Shown: positions 42,738 through 55,940, numbered from the stretch's first letter. The stretch is 64,000 nt of DNA from Colocasia esculenta (GCA_014218235.1 CM024753.1:176614348-176678347); one strand, 5' to 3'. Program-made: numbers and translations. Notes: generated from the letters alone by a model not told the origin.

Positions 42738-45239
42738 TGGTTGATTATACACTTTCATTGTCTAGAGTTCCGTGCAAGAATCAATATGCTCACCTTCTCT
42801 AAACTGTCTCACATATTTAAAATAGTAAAAATGAACTAGCAAAGTGGTGAGAACATGTCATATCCACATAGAGGCTGAATAGAATTTGACTTAAGAAACT
42901 GCTTTTTGGAACACTCTATTGACACTATTCACCAAAGTAACAATGCATTAAAAGTGAGTATGTAAAAAGAACCAACCAAATCCCTCACAACTCAAAGATC
43001 GGACAGAAAATAAGAATAGAAATTAATTATTGCCAACTCAAACTCCTACTAATACTACGCAAATAAGCACCAACAAGTTTTAAATTCTCAATGCGTTAAA
43101 ACTAAAGTAAGAACTCTTGATAACAGGTCAAATTAAGCATTCTTAGAACAATATGAACTATCAAAAATTCAGATCACTATACCCTCACTGCTCGAGGGAT
43201 GAAGAACAAATCAATAAAGAAAATATAAACTGCACATCAAACTTTCGATCTGTCCAGAGGAGAGAAGAAGAATAATACCAACGAAGTAGAAATCTCAAAG
43301 AAGAAAAAAAATATAGAAGAGGCGCCAAGGTCTATGATCTCTCACATGCTCTCTGATACTCCCAGACGCCAGATAACCCAGAACAAGCCAAGAATGGATT
43401 CCCTTAGTCGCTCTAGACCATCCTCTGCAGTGCACCTAGATCGATCTCCCCAACGCAGAGAAATGGAGAATAAATGCAATCGCCCTCCGGAAGCCTTCAC
43501 AGAACACAGAAGAAAGCAGAAATTCTATTGTATCGCCCTCCAAAACAGATGAAATGGCGAAAGTCCACATAGAAGAAGAAATGAAAAAATAAAATTCTAC
43601 TGTATCGCCCTCCAGCACAGAAGAAATAGGAAAAGCAGTCAAACTAATTTCCCAATCTCCTGATGCCGAAACCTCCTCCCAGTAGCTTACAGAAGAAAAG
43701 AAGTAGCCATAAGAAAAATTACAGTAGTCCTTCGGGCAGCAAGAGAAAGAAACACAGAAGAAATGGAAAAATAAAATTCCCTGGATCAATCTCTCAATAA
43801 TTTGCAAGAAGAAAAGAAAGAAATCGGTCTATCTCATAAAATTGCACAAAAGAAAGGAAGAACTGTCGAACTCAAAAAATTGCACAGAAGAAAGGAAGAA
43901 CTCTAGATGAAGAAGAAAGAACAAAGCTGAAAACCCAGACCCTAAAACCCTCTGGAATCTCTCACAGCTCTTCTCAGATGCTGAACCCCTTATAGAAGAA
44001 AAGAGAAAACCAGACCTCCCTAGCCCAACAGCCTACAGAAGACAACCTAAAATATTCTGAACTAAAAAACCAGATACGGAACCCCCCAGATGAGTAGAGC
44101 CCCCTCTGGATGTTGAACCCCCTACAAATGCTGAAAGGAAAAATACAGAAGAAAAATCCCCCCAAATGTTGAACAACCCAAATATTCTGAACTCCCGCTT
44201 CTGAGGAACTTGGGGTCCTTAAATAGGCACCTTGGAACCCTCCAGGCGCAGGCTCCTCACGCACGAACTGAGTGTGCACGAGCTCTGCTTCCCGCGTCCG
44301 CACGCACCAGCTGCTTCTGCATGAGTCTGCTCCGCACAGATCCACCACGCAGCTGGGCTTCACACGCACCACCTCCATCGCAGCCCCGATCCGCCTAATC
44401 GTCAGCGCTCCAGCCGCAGCGCACGCACTGCCTCCATCGGATCTACTTCCATCAGATCCACAGGCCTCCATCGCGCCAGCTCTGCACCGCCTTTGCTGCT
44501 TCGCACGGCCAGCCCCTCAGCACAGCTCACACACCGCCTCCGTATGCCCCAACTGCTTCTGCCTTCGCCACCGCCAGAGCTCCAGCTGCGCAACTCCATC
44601 GCATAGCAGCCCGCCGCGTCAACTTCGCACGGGCGCCAAATCCGCTACGCACCATCTCCAGCTTCCTGCCTCCAGAGCTCCACACCGCCTGTGCGCCAAA
44701 CACGTTGTACACCAGCTGATCCACATGCACCGCCTCCAGCTCCTCTCTGCACAGGCTTCACACACCTCCGCGGCTTCCAGCTACTTCCTGCTAGGGAAGA
44801 AACAAAATGGTAAAGAAGGGTTTCATGGCCAAAGGTGTGGTGGGTAAAAAAAATATTTATTTATTTAATGGAATTGGTGGGGTAAAAAATCTTATTTATT
44901 TACAAATTTATACTTATCTACTACTTAAAAGATATTTACAAAATATTATTGCGATAAGAATTATTTATATACAATATTTATTTACAAAAGATATTTTATT
45001 TCCAAAATAAACCTATGAAAAGAAAAATGAACATGATTAGTCAATCTGACAAGAAATCAGTGACTTATTGAACGAAAATCTATCATGTGTATTCTAACCC
45101 AAATATCAACTAATATGTTCAAAAAATTATTTTTGGATGAAATGAAAATTAAAATCAAAGTGCACATTATTTATAGACAAAGACTATCTAAAATTAACTA
45201 TATGTATGAAATTTAACACGAAAAATTTTACAGTTATCA
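42738..45239 (-). repeat. Gypsy-3 3' LTR, about 2.5 kb
   Basis: On the minus strand it starts TGATAACTGTAAAATTTTTC at 45239 after a G-rich tract and probably ends AATCAACCA at 42738. The inner edge is clear; the outer edge rests on where Gypsy-2 homology stops. It contains local repeats of TATCGCCCTCC plus CAGAAGAAAT (43480-43640) and a GC-rich CACGCACCxCCTCCATCGC region (44200-44790). Confidence 0.75.
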
Positions 45240-45253
45240 CTCCCCCCTACTTG
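45240..45253 (-). other. Gypsy-3 polypurine tract
   Basis: Minus strand AAGTAGGGGGGAG directly precedes the LTR start TGATAACTG. Confidence 0.85.
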
Positions 45254-46354
45254 AACATTGCTAGTCTCTTAGCAATAAAAATTACTCTAAATGTAGGACT
45301 AGAAGATGTAATGTCTCATGTTAAACAATCATCATGTAAAAGATTAATGTTGAGATATGTCTTTCTTAATTGTAAGGGCTTATGGCAAGAAATTAGTGCA
45401 CAAATGATAGCTCACTTAAGAGTTCACATCAGCCCTTCTGGAGCTTCTCTGCCTCAGCTAGTATTTGAGATTAGATTAATTTGAGGGAGAAGAAAAGAAT
45501 TGTGGAATAAGATCCTTGCTCAGTCAGATAGGGTTGTTTCTCTCAGTTCCATTCTGCCCAACTTCCTTGAGGATTATTTCTCTGAGTTGAGGACTTTGCC
45601 TCTTTATTTGCACTTTGTGCACTCAGAAATTTTTCTTTCTTTTTCATCCATAATGCTGCACAACTCATCACTTTTCAAGAGTAGCAAGTCCAACTTTATT
45701 CAGATCTGGGGCATTTTTCATGGACATATATTTTTTTCTTTTGCTTTTGCTTTTGCTTTTTCTTTTTCTTTCTTTTCCTTCTTTTCTTTTCCTCTTAAAA
45801 GAAGGATGGGCAGTCAGGTTTCTTGATCACACGCTTTCACTTCCTTCTCAATTCACTTGAGGGGAAGGGAGAAAACCAATCACCTCTCTCCTACTAGCTT
45901 TAACAAATTTGCTACATTCGGGTTCAGCTAGTCTAAGTGGTTGTGTAGTGTGTGTATAAATTTTTTTTGCCATAAATCCTTACATAAGGAAGACAAGAAG
46001 TACATGCAATCATTTACTAGAGGCTACCTAACATGGATGTTTGCAAAAGGAATGTGACAACTTCAAAATTTTAATGGTTAAAAATCAGACATATAGTGTG
46101 TGTTTTGTAATGCCAGACATTTTTTTATTCAAAGATGAAACATTGTGATTTTTTTTTTATTTGCACATGTATAAGCTCAATAGAAGGAAATGAAGCAATG
46201 GTTAGGGTGAGGACTATGAATGCATGCTTATTCTACCCTTCCCAATTTATTTACAAGAAAAGAAAGTAAGACAGAGAATTACCTGATAAAGGAAATCTAT
46301 ACACATGGGTTGCCTCCCAAGAGCGCTAAGTTTACCGTCTTTAGTCAGACGCAA
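45254..46354 (-). other. Gypsy-3 3' non-coding region, no env-like frame
   Basis: About 1.1 kb between integrase and the polypurine tract. Some Athila elements have an env-like reading frame here; I find none. A plus-strand pyrimidine tract (TTTTGCTTTTGCTTTTTC type) spans about 45730-45795. Confidence 0.6.
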
Positions 46355-47520
46355 TTATTCTCCATTTGGCTCAGCTAGCTTGGTAGACTCAACTTTCAAA
46401 GAAGATGGGCTTTCAAAGAAGTGCTTTAACCTCTGCCCATTAACAGTGAATGATTGTCCAGTTTTAGGGTCAAGAATAATGACAACACCATTGTCATAAG
46501 CTTTGACAACAGTGTAAGGACCATCCCATCGGGACTTCAATTTTCCCGAAAACAAATGAAGCCTAGAATTAAATAACCAGACCTTATCATGCACTTGAAA
46601 TTTTTTTCTATGAATGTGTTTATCATGAAATGCTTTGTCCTTGGCTTTATAAACTTTGGAACTTTCATAGGCTTCATTTCTGAGCTCTTCTAGCTCATTC
46701 AGCTGTAAGGTCCTTTGTTGACCAGCTTGGGCTAAATCAAGATTTACCTGTTTAATAGCCCAATAGGCTCTATGCTCAAGTTCTAATGGCAGATGACAAG
46801 ATTTTCCAAAAACAAGCCGGTAAGGGGACATTCCAATGGGAGTTTTGAAAGCGGTTCGGTAGGCCCACAATGCATCATCTAACATTTCTGGCCAGTCTTT
46901 CTATCAGGCCTAACCGACTTTTGAAGAATGTTCTTAATCTCCCTGTTTGATACTTCTACCTGGCCACTGGTTTGCGGATGGTAAGTTGTTGCCAACTTAT
47001 GGGTGATCCCATACTTCCTTAGGAGGGTCCTAAATTGAGTGTTAATAAAATGTGGCCCTCCATCACTAATGATTGCCTTGGGCCACCCAAATCTAGAAAA
47101 GATGTTTTTTTGAACAAATTTGATGACCACCTTATGATCATTGGTCTTTGTGGCAATGGCCTCTATCCATTTGGACACGTAATCAACAGCAACTAGAATG
47201 TACGTGTATCCAAAGGACGGTGGAAAACGTCCCATAAAGTCTATTCCCCATACATCAAAAATTTCTACAACCAAAATGGGATTAAGAGGCATCATATCCT
47301 TCTTAGAAATATTTCCCATGGTTTGACATCTCGGATAGGCCTTACAAAATTGGTGAGCATCCTTAAATAACGTGGGCCAATAGAAACCAGAGTCTAAGAC
47401 CTTAGCAGCGGTCTTCTTTCCTGAAAAATGCCCTCCACAAGCAAGAGAATGGCAAAACTTGAGGACACTTTGATGCTCACTCTCAGGGACACATCTTCTT
47501 ATCACTTGGTCTGGTCCTAT
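46355..47520 (-). pseudogene. Gypsy-3 integrase
   Basis: Minus strand frame 47505-46879: EHQSVLKFCHSLACGGHFSG and CKAYPRCQTMG form the zinc finger, but one Cys of the usual CxxC (CxRCQ) is Tyr. WGIDFMGRFPPS, IISDGGPHF and QVEVSNREIKNIL carry the D, D and E. A frameshift near 46885 leads to the second frame, DDALWAYRTAFKTPIGMSPY, VFGKSCHLPLELEHRAYWAI and SRWDGPYTV, ending at TAG near 46355. The integrase joins cDNA to host DNA; this copy is broken by the shift and the Cys loss. Confidence 0.93.
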
Positions 47521-49389
47521 GAAAAATAGCTCCGGGTCCTCCCAAATAAAATACTTGTCCCTAGCAAAGAATCCATCTCTTTCATTTTTGGTCCAATCTC
47601 CAAGTACTCATCCAATGACTTTATAATTCACAATGTGAGCGTACCATGGAGATGAAATATTGGAGACAGCTAAAATGTGCTCATCTGGGAAATCATCTCT
47701 AATAGGCATAGAGTCCGGGGCAACTATTCTGGACAAATGGTCAGCTACCACATTCTTGGATCCTTTCTTATCATGAATTTCCAAATCAAACTCCTATAAC
47801 AATAGAATCCATCTAATCAATCTAGGCTTGGCATCCTTTTTGGCAAGCAAATGCCTTAAGGCAACATGGTCAGTGAAAACAATGATTTTGGCTCCTAAAA
47901 GGTAGGATCTGAACTTCTCTAAGGCAAAGACAACAACTAGGAGCTCTTTCTCAGTGGTTGTGCATCGAATCTGGGTGTCATTCAATGTTCTGCTTGCATA
48001 ATAAATCACTACAGATCCTTTATCAATTTTCTGACCCAAAATAGCACCTATTGCAAAATCTGAAGCATCACACAGTATCTCAAATGGTAATGACCAATTT
48101 GGAGATTGTAGAATTAGAGCTCTGGTCAAAATGTCTTTTAAGTCCTCAAATGCTTTATGACAAGCTTCGTCAAAAATGAAAGGAGTGTCTTTTAACAAAG
48201 AAGTCAATGGCCTTGCAATTTTGGAAAAGTCTTTGATGAACCTCTTATAGAATCCAGCATGGCCAAGGAAGGATCAAATTTGTTTGACAGAGTTGGGAGG
48301 AGGCAATTCAGAAATGAGATTTATCTTGGCTTTATCTACCTCTATCCCTCTCTCTGAGACAATATGTCCTAAGACAATTCCCTCCTTTACCATGAAGTGG
48401 CTCTTTTCCCAACTTAAGACAAGATTGGTATTAATGCATCGTTTGAGCACTTCAGTTAAATGGTCGAGGCATGAATCAAAGTCACTTCCAAACACAGAAA
48501 AATCATCCATGAAGACTTCTAAGTAATCCCCAACCATGTCTGAGAAGATAGACAACATGCAACATTGAAAAGTTGCAGGGGCATTGCACAGCCCGAAGGG
48601 CATGCGTCTAAAGGCAAAAGTTCCAAATGGACATGTGAAAGTGGTCTTTTCTTGGTCCTCAGGGTGAATAGCCACTTGGTTATACTCTGAATATCCATCA
48701 AGGAAGCAAAATAATTTTTGGCCTGCAAGTTTCTCTAAGATTTGGTCAATGAAAGGCAAGGGGAAATGGTCTTTCTTGGTCATCGCATTCAATTTGCGAT
48801 AGTCAATGCACACTCTCCATCTTGTAGCTAGCCTAGTAGGAATGAGCTCACACTTTTCAGTTTGAATTACCGTTAGTCCTGACTTTTTAGGCACAACTTG
48901 AATTAGACTAACCCACTGGCTATCAGAGATGGGATAAATGAAGTCAGCATCAAGCCATTTGACAATCTCCTTCTTAACAACTTCTTTCATGTTGAGATTA
49001 AGCCTTCTTTGCATTTCTATTGAACTTTTAGCATTTTCTTCCAAGTATATACGATGTGTGCACACTGAAGGACTTATCCCTCTCAAATCATCAATTGTCC
49101 AACCTATAGCTTTCCTATGACTTTTCAAGACTTCCATCAATTTCTTCTCCTGCCCTTCTTCAAGATCACTAGCAATTATAACAGGCCAAGTCTCATTCTC
49201 TCCTAAAAAGATGTACTTTAAACTAGCAGGGAGTGGTTTTAGCTCAACCTTACGAGGACACTCTAATGGAAATGATAGATCATTATTCTGAAACAGGGAG
49301 CTAAATTGTCCTTCCTCTCCCTCAAACCCTAGAGCACAGGGTTGATATATTGTTTCTTCTACACAAGATTCTTCCAAGGAGTCTACCAC
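47521..49389 (-). pseudogene. Gypsy-3 reverse transcriptase and RNase H
   Basis: RT frame 49389-48274 (371 codons): LPASLKYIFLGENETWPVII, RKAIGWTIDDLRGISPSVCT, RWRVCIDYRKLNAMTKKDHF, CFLDGYSEYNQVAIHPEDQE, FRRMPFGLCNAPATFQ and the catalytic FMDDFSVFG (near 48500). After one stop (FLGHAGFYKRFI follows) the RNase H frame 48207-47794 has CDASDFAIGAILGQ, TTTEKELLVVVFAL and FTDHVALRHLL, then VADHLSRI. It is the best-preserved pol in the window, with few lesions. Confidence 0.94.
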
Positions 49390-49417
49390 TAGACAAATCT
49401 ATCCTTGATCATGGTGC

Positions 49418-50645
49418 CTATGCCTTAAAAATATTGATACTAACCCGCTTATCCCCAAATGATATATCCATCATCCCGGTAGCACAATCAATGTTAGCTC
49501 TAGCTGTGGCCAAAAAAGGTCTACCAAGGATAATGGTAGACTGAGTTAAATCTTCAGGAGCGTTCCATAATGATGAAATCAGCAGGGAAGTAACAATCAT
49601 TGATTTTCACAATAACATCCTCAACTAAGCCTTTAGGAGTGGTGACAGAATGATCGGCTAGTTGAAGGACAACATAAGTGGGTTTCAATTCTCCTAATTT
49701 GAATTTCTCAAAAATGGCAGAAGGTAGGAGATTGACACAGGCTCCCAAATCCAAAAGACCACTCTCAAAAGTGACTCCACCGATGGTGCAAGGAATTAGT
49801 GGAGTGCCTGGATCTTTGAGCTTTTTAGGGAGTTGGTTCAAAATAATGACACTCACAGTTTCTAGAAGAAAGATTGTTTCAGTTTTATTTCTCATTTCAC
49901 GTTTTGGAGTGCACATTTCTTTTAAGAATTTGGCATAAGTAGGCACATGCTTAATGGCATCAAAGAGAGGAATGTTGATGTGAACTTGCTTAAAGAGTTC
50001 CACGAGTTCTTCATTACCAGTTGGTTTGGTTTTGAATTTTGGCTTTAAAGCTTCAGGAAAAGGGACTCTTGGAATGTAACAGCTTGGGTCTTCATTCATT
50101 TTGATTTTGTATAGAGGTTCTTCAGTCATTTTCTCTTTTCCCTTGGATTTTTCAACATTTTCTTCAATCTCTTCTTCAATTTCAATTTCAATTTCATTTT
50201 CCTTATCCTCATGCAATGTTGACATGTGTGGGTGAGGATTTATTCTAATTTTTCCACTTCTTAAGGTTGACACAGTTTTAACATTTTCTACTTGGGGGCC
50301 CCTACCTTGGGCAGGAGGATGGTCCTGTTGTATAGGTTGATTCTGGTTTTGTGGTGCTGGAATATTCTGGACAAAAGCTTGTTGTGGGTTTGGTGGAGGA
50401 GGTGCATTTGGTCGAGCAGGTGGTCTGTACCCCTGGACTTGATGGTTTTGCTGGTTCTGATAAAATTCGAGAGAGTTGTTCCTTTGGTTTGCTATAGCTT
50501 GACTTGGCAGCTGACCTGATTCCCTTCTATGACATACATCAGCAATTTGGGATTCTATTCTTGCCAAATTTTGTTGAATATTTTGGTTTTGATTTTGATA
50601 TTGACTTTGTTGTTCTTGCAGAGTTTGGCATAGAGTCACCATCAT
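49418..50645 (-). pseudogene. Gypsy-3 gag C-terminus and protease
   Basis: Minus strand: Gln/Asn-rich linker (QNQNQNIQQNLARIESQIAD), Pro-rich segment, acidic EIEIEIEEEIEENVEKSKGK, then a protease with LDLGACVNLLPSAIFEKF (family DLGASVNLLP) and ILGRPFLATARANID. One frameshift near 49580-49600 splits the protease end. The active-site Asp is kept. Confidence 0.9.
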
Positions 50646-50648
50646 GTT

Positions 50649-51981
50649 TTAGAGTTGATTTATTTTATCTTCCCAATTAGACTGAGGAGGTGGTGGTTGA
50701 TATGAAGGTTGCTGAAAATAAGCAAATTGATTGGAATTTTGATTTTCTTGGACTTGTGGAGGTTTGGAATAAGAAGATTGGCCAAATCTCGGATTCTGAT
50801 TGGGATAGGATTGACCGTACATGGATTGCATAAAAGAAGGTTGAGACACTTGTTCAGATTGATTTTTCCAAGAAAAGTTCGGATGATTTCTCCAACCAGG
50901 GTTGTATGTGTTAGAATATGGATCATAGGAGGGTTTGTAGAAACCTTGGGCAGCTTGGACTTGTTCTTAAATGAAAGGGGGTAATTGGGCAGTAGTGGGA
51001 CAAGCATTAGTGGAGTGAGCTGAGCTAGCACACATAGAGCAAGTTTCAGGTGGTTGAGAAAATTTGGGTGTGGCTTGCCCAGTTAAAGACATTAATTGAT
51101 CAAATTTTTGTTCCAATTTCTGCTCCAATCTCTGATCAAGTCTATCTAACAGATCTTCTACCCTAGAATCTGATTATCCTCTCCCTTTCAATTCATACAA
51201 CCCTGCCTTCTTTATAAGTCCTAGTGCTCTCTCGTAAGAGTGGAGTGAGGCATGATTGATAGAATTCTCACTCAAACAGATTATATGCCTCATCCTCGCT
51301 CTTAGTCATGAATGCTCCTCCACACGAGGCATCAACCATCTGCCTATTTGATTCTATTAGACCTTCATAAAAAGCTTGGACTATTTGCAACCTCGACAGA
51401 CCATGGTGGGGACATTTTCTAAGCAACTCTTTCAATCTCTCCCATGATTCATGCATTAACTCTCCCGGGTGTTGGGAGAATCCAGTTATTGCTCTTCTCA
51501 TGGTGTTGGTACGGCCAATGAGGTAAAACTTCTTCAAAAACTCCTGCTGCATTTCTGGCCATGTTCTAATGGTTCTCCCTATGGTTCCTAACCAATGTTT
51601 AGCCTTATCTTTTAAAGAGAATGAAAATAGGGTCAGTCTTAAGGCATTTTCAGTGAAATTTTGAATTCTTATAGTGGAACAAATCTCTAGGAACTCATCT
51701 ATATGTTTGTAGGGATCTTCATTCGGATTGCCATAGAAGGATGGCAACATCTGAATGGTTCCTGGCTTGATTTCAAAGTGATTTGCAGGAATTTCTGGCC
51801 TGATGCAAGTAGCAGGTTGATAATCAGAAGGAATAAAATACTCCTTCATCTGTCTGGGTACAACCTCCTCTACATTCCTAGCAACTTGGTTTTGGTCTTG
51901 GTTGGCCATCCTATGAAAGAATCTTTCAATCTCATCTATAGGTTGAGCCAAATCTATGTTCAGGGAGCGTCTACTAAGCAT
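50649..51981 (-). pseudogene. Gypsy-3 gag
   Basis: Capsid frame 51981-51268: PIDEIERFFHR, IQMLPSFYGNPNEDPYKHID, EICSTIRIQNFTENALRLTL, FSLKDKAKHWLG and LMHESWERLKELLRKCPHHG, typical of Athila-type gag. A frame break near 51270 is followed by a zinc knuckle CSMCASSAHSTNAC (CX2CX4HX4C, about 51000-51052) and a Tyr/Asn/Gln/Pro-rich tail. Stops occur near 51175 and 50970. Confidence 0.92.
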
Positions 51982-52397
51982 GCACAGATGAAAAGCCCTC
52001 TATTTATGATTTTTGAATTTTTAGATTTTTATTGATTTTTTATGAATTTTTATAAACAAACACAAACAAACAAATACTTTCAAAACAAATTAACCTAAAC
52101 ACTAAGTGTTCATTGGACCTATGTTATTTTTCTCAAAATCAAATTTATGCTTGCTTAAATTCAATCCTAACTATTCTTGTATCGGCTAGGTAAGAGGTGG
52201 AGTAGAGGGAGGCCCCCCTTGCTTTCGCAAGAACCCAATTAAATAACCTCTAGCTCACTTAAGCATAAGCTTTTTAACCTCTAATCCTAGACACCAGACT
52301 TAAAGAGAAGTTTTGGAATTAAGAAAGGATAAATTTAATTATGAACTCTAAAGCCACATCTACTGATTTTTATTGAATGTTTAGGCAAATGCAAGAA
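51982..52397 (-). other. Gypsy-3 5' leader, cut by Gypsy-4
   Basis: AT-rich leader upstream of gag with no primer site visible. AAGAA (52393-52397) before the Gypsy-4 LTR is its presumed target duplication. Confidence 0.55.
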
Positions 52398-54576
52398 TGT
52401 GACATTTTTTGTGATTTTTGGGCAAAGGAAAGGGTGATGAAATCTATGACGTTCTGGCCGTTCGGATGGTCTTCTTGTGTATATGGAGGCCAGTGTGTGG
52501 CCAATGATGTGTGTAGCAGGTGTTTTTCCGTAGGTGGTGAGGCTCTGTGGGACGGAGGTTTGGGCCCAAAGAGCTCACTGATTCACTGTCTGTGAACGCG
52601 ACAGTGAAGGGCGTCGCGTTTTGAACACGACATCCTAGGGCGTCGCATTCATGAAACTGCTGTTTTTAGTCTTCGTCTGCATGTGCGCCACGTGTTGCGC
52701 ATAGGGCGAGCTTGCTGACGTCGGCTTATTGAAGGCGATGGGCTGGTGTGTTGCGTTAAGGTTGCGACACAGTGTGGCGTCGCGTTCTTAACTGTGAAGA
52801 GTTTTTATAGAACCCCGGCAGAACAGAGCTCACATGAGCTCTGCTCGGCCAGGGGGTCATGCTGGAGGATTTCTGGGCGATTCGACTTGTTGGGACTTGG
52901 TTTGGCGTGTTCTCACTGCGAGGACGTTGTGTGGAGCAGGAGGAAATGTCGTGTGGACTCCGTACTTCGCCTGCTTCGCGAAGGTAGGGAGATTTCCCGT
53001 GTTTGAATCTGTGGATTGCTCGTGTGTTGTGAATGATGTGTTTCTAGCCCTTTAAACAGTAGATAGCATGTGTAGGAACACATGAAAGCATGTAAATGGA
53101 ATGAAAATCATAGATTATAGGAGTTTTGGGGGTGATCCGGATGATGGATTCTGGATTAGGGTTTGCGCCTGTGAAGGCGACAGACCCGGGCGTCACGACA
53201 GTGTCACGACCGAACGATACGTTGCGTTGTTATTTTCTAAGGCGACTTATCGGGTAGTCGCGTTCTGAAGGCAACACTAAACCCCGTCGCGATCACAGCC
53301 GAGGCTTGTTCTGTGCATGGGTTTGATGGTGTGATATTATCAGATTATCGTGTGTGTATTGTGTGGTAATGGTAAGAGGTGCATTGGCACTCTCAATGCT
53401 CGGGGAGCGTGTAGTGTGTGTGGTTGGCGTGGTGTTCACGTGGTTTACGTAGAGGTTTCACGTGGCTTGTGCGTTCTGCATGTGGTTTCCGTGTACGTGG
53501 CGTGTAGTTTGACGCCTACCGTGAATACCTCTTCAGTTGGGAGCCCCAGGTTTTGTGTGAGCCAGGCACGTGTGTGCTCGGGGCTTGTCCCGGTACTGAG
53601 TACCGTCGAGGTTTTGTCGTCTTCCTGGACACCCTCACTCTTGTGCTGAGTAGCATGTCTGGCTGAGGGACAGCGACTAGAGAGAGTTTGTTGTGTTGTC
53701 GCTTGTAGCGCGCGCGTAGTTGGGGGAGACGGACACCAGTAGACGTACTGGGCCCAAGCTAGTCCTGTTTTCTAGTGCCTCGTTAGGGAGCTCGGGCCAG
53801 AGTCCCTAAAGGTGCCAGGCATGGGCCTGCGGGGTGTGTGACCTGCAGGTTGTGGTGGTTTAGTTGGACTCCACAGTTCTTTGTATTGGTTTAGTGGAGC
53901 GGAAGCTGGACCTTCCGTCCGTGGCTGCGAGACTGAGAGGTAGTCCTGTGTTGCTTGTCCGGGTCAGTAGCTGGTGTCACGAACCAGTCCACGTGGCCCG
54001 AGTGAGGCATTTTCCTACTGTAGCTTGTACACTTGTTTGGGCTTTCCGTTTATTTATCATTACTGGTTTCTGTTAAGTGGCAAATGGTAAGTGGTATTTA
54101 CAGCTTTATATCCTGCTGCATAGTTCTATGAATTGTTGGTGTAATCTCCTTCTTTACTATTTATGTTGGTTTGCTCGGTTTCTAAGGAGTTTCCCTACTG
54201 AGCCAGTGACTCGAGAGGCTCACCCCCCTACTCTTTCAGGTGAGGGAGAGCAGGAGACCTCACACCCGTCGTCTAGTTCTGAGCCGCACCGTAGCGGAGG
54301 GTCTGCACCACCGGCAGTGTAATTTACTTTTCTGTTGTACACCTCGGGGTATGCCCCAGGTTGTTGTTGTAGTTTGGTTACAGTTGTGCTATGGCTATGT
54401 ACATTTCTAATAAATATTTGTGAGATTGGAAAATCTTATATATATTTAAGCTGGTTCCTTGCATTCCTACGAACTAGTAGTTTGATATCCCTTGCGAGGC
54501 TTCAGCTCGGTCGCGGGAGGCGGACTCGTATTAGGCACGTTATTGGGTTAATAGGTCTGAATAACGAGGGCCGTCA
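52398..54576 (+). repeat. Gypsy-4 5' LTR
   Basis: Starts TGTGACATTTTTTGTG and ends near GAGGGCCGTCATAG, 2.18 kb. It is related to the Gypsy-2 LTR in reverse (shared GGCCAGTGTGTGGCCAATG and TTCACTGTCTGTGAACGC) and carries many GTCGCGTT/AACGCGAC words at 52590-53300. If the end is homologous to that of Gypsy-1, it would be at 54578 (CCGTCATA). Confidence 0.88.
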
Positions 54577-54580
54577 TAGT

Positions 54581-54593
54581 TGGTATCAGAGCA
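54581..54593 (+). other. Gypsy-4 primer binding site
   Basis: TGGTATCAGAGCA perfectly matches the plant initiator Met tRNA 3'-end complement, just after the 5' LTR. Confidence 0.92.
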
Positions 54594-54729
54594 AAGTCCG
54601 TATGGATATAAAGGAACTGGAAATTGCATAGCCATGTCCCTATTGTAACCCACTACTGGTAGCGACCTTGGTTTTGTATTAATTTGTCGTATGTTGTGTC
54701 GATGAAATGATGTTTGTGCAGAGTTAGGA

Positions 54730-55940
54730 ATGGCAGAAAGGAGAGATTGGGGAGGTGGAGGAGAGGGGTCAGGAGAGGACCCTACGCAGAGAATGATAGA
54801 GAGAATTTGGGAAAGCCTGACAGATATAAGGATGAGATTAGATCAACAGCCACCGGTACAGCCAGCGGCAGCAGTACCACCACTTCCAGAAGAGGCAGTG
54901 TCAGTAGCCCCAGTTTCATCACCATCCGGAGTAGAGGTACCTTTGGCACTACCTATACACCCGGTAGTTCCAGCGAGGCCAGCTATCAGAGAGGAGACTA
55001 CAGTACTTGTGGTGCGGTTTTTGAGGTTGCAGCCCTCTACATACTCAAGAGGCCCCAACCCGAATACAGCAGAGCATTGGATACATGAGATTGAGAGGGT
55101 ATTTGCGATAATGAGATGTCCCCAGGAAGATAGAGTGATTCTTGCAGTGTATCAGCTATGAGGATTAGCGCAAGAATGGTGGCGGTTAAAGATACAGACA
55201 ATTTTTACAGGCAGAATGGAGGACACTATCCCATGGTCAGAATTTTTGTCAATTTTTAATGATTCTTTCTTCCCAATACAGATCCAGCAGATGAAGAGGG
55301 AGCAGTTCAGGACACTCCAGCAAGGGAATCTCTCGGTGCTTGAATATCAGATGAGGTTTATGGCCTTAAGTACGTACGCCCCATATGTGGTAACTGACAA
55401 TACCATGATGGTGGAGTACTTTATCCAAGGTCTGAGGGCAGAATTACAGGATGCAGTGATTCCACTAATGTGTAGAACAGTGGAAGAAGCAGCACAGTGA
55501 GCAGCAATACTTGAGAGGACTATTAGGGCCAGGCAGGGGCAGTCTCAGATAGGTGGTTTAGGCTCAGGCAGCTTTTGGCATCCACAGCCGTCAAGAGGAA
55601 TCAGTAAGGGGAAAGCACCTCCTGGAGCTTCTTCGTCATCTGGAATAGCAAAGTGGGGCAAGCAGATCAAGAAATTCTTCCAAGGAGGCCGTGGTAGAGG
55701 CAGGCAACAGGGTTATCAGCGGGGAGGTTTTCAGCAGGGTCGTGGCTATAGGCCACCGGTTCCAGAGGAATCTCAGCAAAGTACGGCATGGCAACCTACG
55801 ACATACCCAACTTTCAGATGTTATAATTGTGGGCAGCCAGGACATTTAGCAAGGAACTGTCCATATCCTCGGGAGCAGACTTATGGTAGAGGGACCCCAG
55901 CAGCAGCAGCCCTTTCAGCGGTCAGCAGAGCAGGGTAGAG
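54730..55940 (+). pseudogene. Gypsy-4 gag
   Basis: Met at 54730 (MAERRDWGGGGEGSGEDPTQ), FLRLQPSTYSRGPNPNTAEH, WIHEIERVFAIMRC, then stop at 55159 where relatives have Arg (CGA to TGA). It continues QEWWRLKIQ, FNDSFFPIQIQQMKREQF and EYQMRFMALSTYAP, with another CGA-to-TGA stop at 55498, and a zinc knuckle CYNCGQPGHLARNC near 55818-55860. Same architecture as Gypsy-1 gag. Confidence 0.92.

Larger units (their letters stand above)
42738..52397 (-). mobile_element. Gypsy-3, Athila-like Ty3-gypsy element, 5' end missing
   Basis: Minus strand. 3' LTR 42738-45239, polypurine tract, 1.1-kb non-coding 3' region, integrase, RNase H/RT, protease, gag. The 5' LTR and primer site are cut off by Gypsy-4 at 52398 and expected beyond the window. 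Lineage is judged from gag (MLPSFYGNPNEDPYKHIDEF), pol without a chromodomain, and an LTR start TGATAACTGTAAA typical of Athila/Tat. CGGCA (42733-42737) is the presumed target duplication. Confidence 0.88.

Noticed and set aside
45240..46354. An env-like gene in Gypsy-3
   Set aside because: No minus-strand frame of useful length, signal peptide or membrane segment is found in this interval.
48284..50984. Plus-strand open frames antisense to Gypsy-3 pol and gag
   Set aside because: Shadows of the minus-strand retrotransposon genes; no motif of their own.
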